Program-made: the position numbers and the translations under genes
Source of the DNA: Pseudomonas sp. sp1636
GTDB lineage: Bacteria; Pseudomonadota; Gammaproteobacteria; Pseudomonadales; Pseudomonadaceae
NCBI RefSeq assembly: GCF_030376615.1
Contig: NZ_JARRAB010000003.1
Coordinates: 248,001-312,000, forward strand
Reading direction: 5' to 3'
DNA length: 64,000 nucleotides
In this document: piece after piece, positions 62,902 to 64,000 of the stretch
Numbering within the stretch: the stretch's first letter is position 1
Layout of the letters: each line of letters starts with the position of its first letter
Notes under the pieces: model-generated
Database searches by the model: none
The model's input: the letters and a program-made list of their open reading frames with translations, nothing else
What the model was told of the DNA's origin: nothing

Positions 62902-64000
62902 TTGATATTGGTGCGCCACGTTGAGCAGGCGTCCTTCCTGGAAATACGGTGCGAGCAGTTGCACCCCCACCGGCAAGCCGTCGACGAAGCCGGCGGGCAT
63001 CGACAGGCCGGGAATGCCGGCGAGGTTGGCGGTGATGGTGTAGATGTCTTCCAGGTAGGCGGCGACCGGGTCGTGGTTCTTCTCGCCGAGTTTCCAGGCC
63101 AGGTTCGGCGTGGTCGGGCCGAGAATCACGTCCACTTCGTTGAAGGCACTGACGAAATCGTTCTTGATCAACCGACGGATCTTCTGCGCTTTCAGGTAAT
63201 AGGCATCGTAGTAACCGGCCGACAGTGCGTAGGTGCCGACCATGATGCGCCGTTTCACTTCCGCACCGAAGCCTTCGCCGCGCGAGCGCTTGTACAGGTC
63301 TTCGAGGTTGACCGGGTTTTCGCAGCGGTAGCCGAAGCGCACGCCGTCGAAGCGCGACAGGTTGGAGCTGGCTTCGGCCGGGGCGATCACGTAATAGGCG
63401 GGGATCGCGTGCTGCATATTTGGCAGGCTGATTTCTTTGATGGTGGCGCCGAGCTTTTTCAGCTCCTCGACCACGGTCAGCACCGCCTCGGCGATACGGC
63501 TGTCGAGGCCGGCACCGAAGTACTCCTTGGGCAGGCCGATGCGCAGGCCATTCAGCGGTTTGGCCAATGCCGCGAGGTAGTCATCGACCGGCTGGTCGAC
63601 GCTGGTGGAATCTTTCGGGTCGAAGCCGGCCATGGCCTGCAGCATCAGCGCGCAGTCTTCGGCAGTGCGCGCCAGCGGGCCGCCCTGGTCGAGGCTGGAG
63701 GCGTAGGCGATCATGCCCCAGCGGGATACCCGCCCGTAGGTCGGCTTGATCCCGGTGAGGTTGGTCAGCGCCGCCGGCTGGCGGATCGAGCCGCCGGTGT
63801 CGGTGCCGGTGGCGGCCGGCAGCAGGCGTGCGGCGATCGCCGCGGCCGAGCCGCCGGAAGAGCCGCCGGGCACGTGTTCAAGGTTCCACGGGTTCTTCAC
63901 CGGGCCGTAATGGCTGGATTCGTTGGCCGAGCCCATGGCGAACTCGTCCATGTTCAGCTTGCCCAGGGTCACGCAGCCGGCGGCGGCGAGGTTTTCCACC
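62860..64000 (-). CDS. gatA: Asp/Glu-tRNA amidotransferase subunit A (5' end outside window)
   Basis: The C-terminal 379 residues of GatA; the gene continues past the window end. The amidase signature [13 protein letters not shown] with [15 protein letters not shown] provides the Ser-cisSer part of the catalytic triad, and the active site releases ammonia from glutamine. The Lys of the triad would lie upstream of the visible part. Its 3' end has been duplicated into the spacer before gatB. Confidence 0.95.
   Translation of the reverse strand, partial: VENLAAAGCVTLGKLNMDEFAMGSANESSHYGPVKNPWNLEHVPGGSSGGSAAAIAARLLPAATGTDTGGSIRQPAALTNLTGIKPTYGRVSRWGMIAYASSLDQGGPLARTAEDCALMLQAMAGFDPKDSTSVDQPVDDYLAALAKPLNGLRIGLPKEYFGAGLDSRIAEAVLTVVEELKKLGATIKEISLPNMQHAIPAYYVIAPAEASSNLSRFDGVRFGYRCENPVNLEDLYKRSRGEGFGAEVKRRIMVGTYALSAGYYDAYYLKAQKIRRLIKNDFVSAFNEVDVILGPTTPNLAWKLGEKNHDPVAAYLEDIYTITANLAGIPGLSMPAGFVDGLPVGVQLLAPYFQEGRLLNVAHQYQQVTDWHTRAPSGF

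Overview
This window is chromosomal DNA of a Pseudomonas-type gammaproteobacterium. It is GC-rich, and its gene order from the lactate genes through smpB, omlA/fur, recN, grpE-dnaK-dnaJ, dapB, carAB-greA, rlmE-ftsH-folP-glmM-tpiA-secG, rimP-nusA-infB-rbfA-truB-rpsO-pnp follows the P. aeruginosa layout (recalled, not searched). After pnp the order jumps to a second block also familiar from that genus: a piuB-like reductase, dpp, a SIMPL protein, roxSR, an RlpA-like lipoprotein and gatBA.

Layout. 1-3.2 kb: a hybrid sensor kinase and a small periplasmic protein. 3.3-10.4 kb: an L-/D-lactate utilisation locus (lldP-lldD-dld leftward, lldR divergent) with an LldR-type operator over the likely lldP promoter. 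10.5-14.4 kb: smpB, a sodium symporter, ratA/rnfH, bamE and fur. 14.4-20.1 kb: SOS-controlled recN and the heat-shock chaperone genes, with readable LexA and sigma-32 sites. 20.2-28.4 kb: dapB and carAB-greA, interrupted by a two-gene type II restriction-modification system lodged between dapB and carA. 28.4-35.5 kb: rRNA methylation, FtsH, folate, cell-wall precursor, glycolysis and secretion genes. 35.5-44.5 kb: tRNA-Leu, a degenerate initiator-tRNA gene and the transcription/translation operon ending in pnp. 44.7-49.6 kb: an iron-linked reductase and 5-oxoprolinase (pxpABC). 49.6-55.5 kb: a dipeptide ABC transporter. 55.7-64 kb: a SIMPL protein, the RoxSR redox two-component system, two transporters, an RlpA-like lipoprotein, and gatB and gatA, the latter cut by the window end.

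The most unusual points are: (1) the restriction-modification insertion, whose methyltransferase carries an N-terminal helix-turn-helix and has a perfect 10-bp palindrome over its own predicted -10 region, suggesting self-repression; (2) an initiator tRNA gene at the metY position with a changed anticodon, a shortened T-loop and a lost CCA; (3) a leader ORF running through a strong terminator hairpin and overlapping the TTG start of carA; (4) a tandem duplication of the gatA/gatB junction that creates a 33-residue chimeric ORF; (5) a short dispersed element present twice, sharing a core but with different terminal inverted repeats in each copy. No prophage, transposase gene or CRISPR array was seen.
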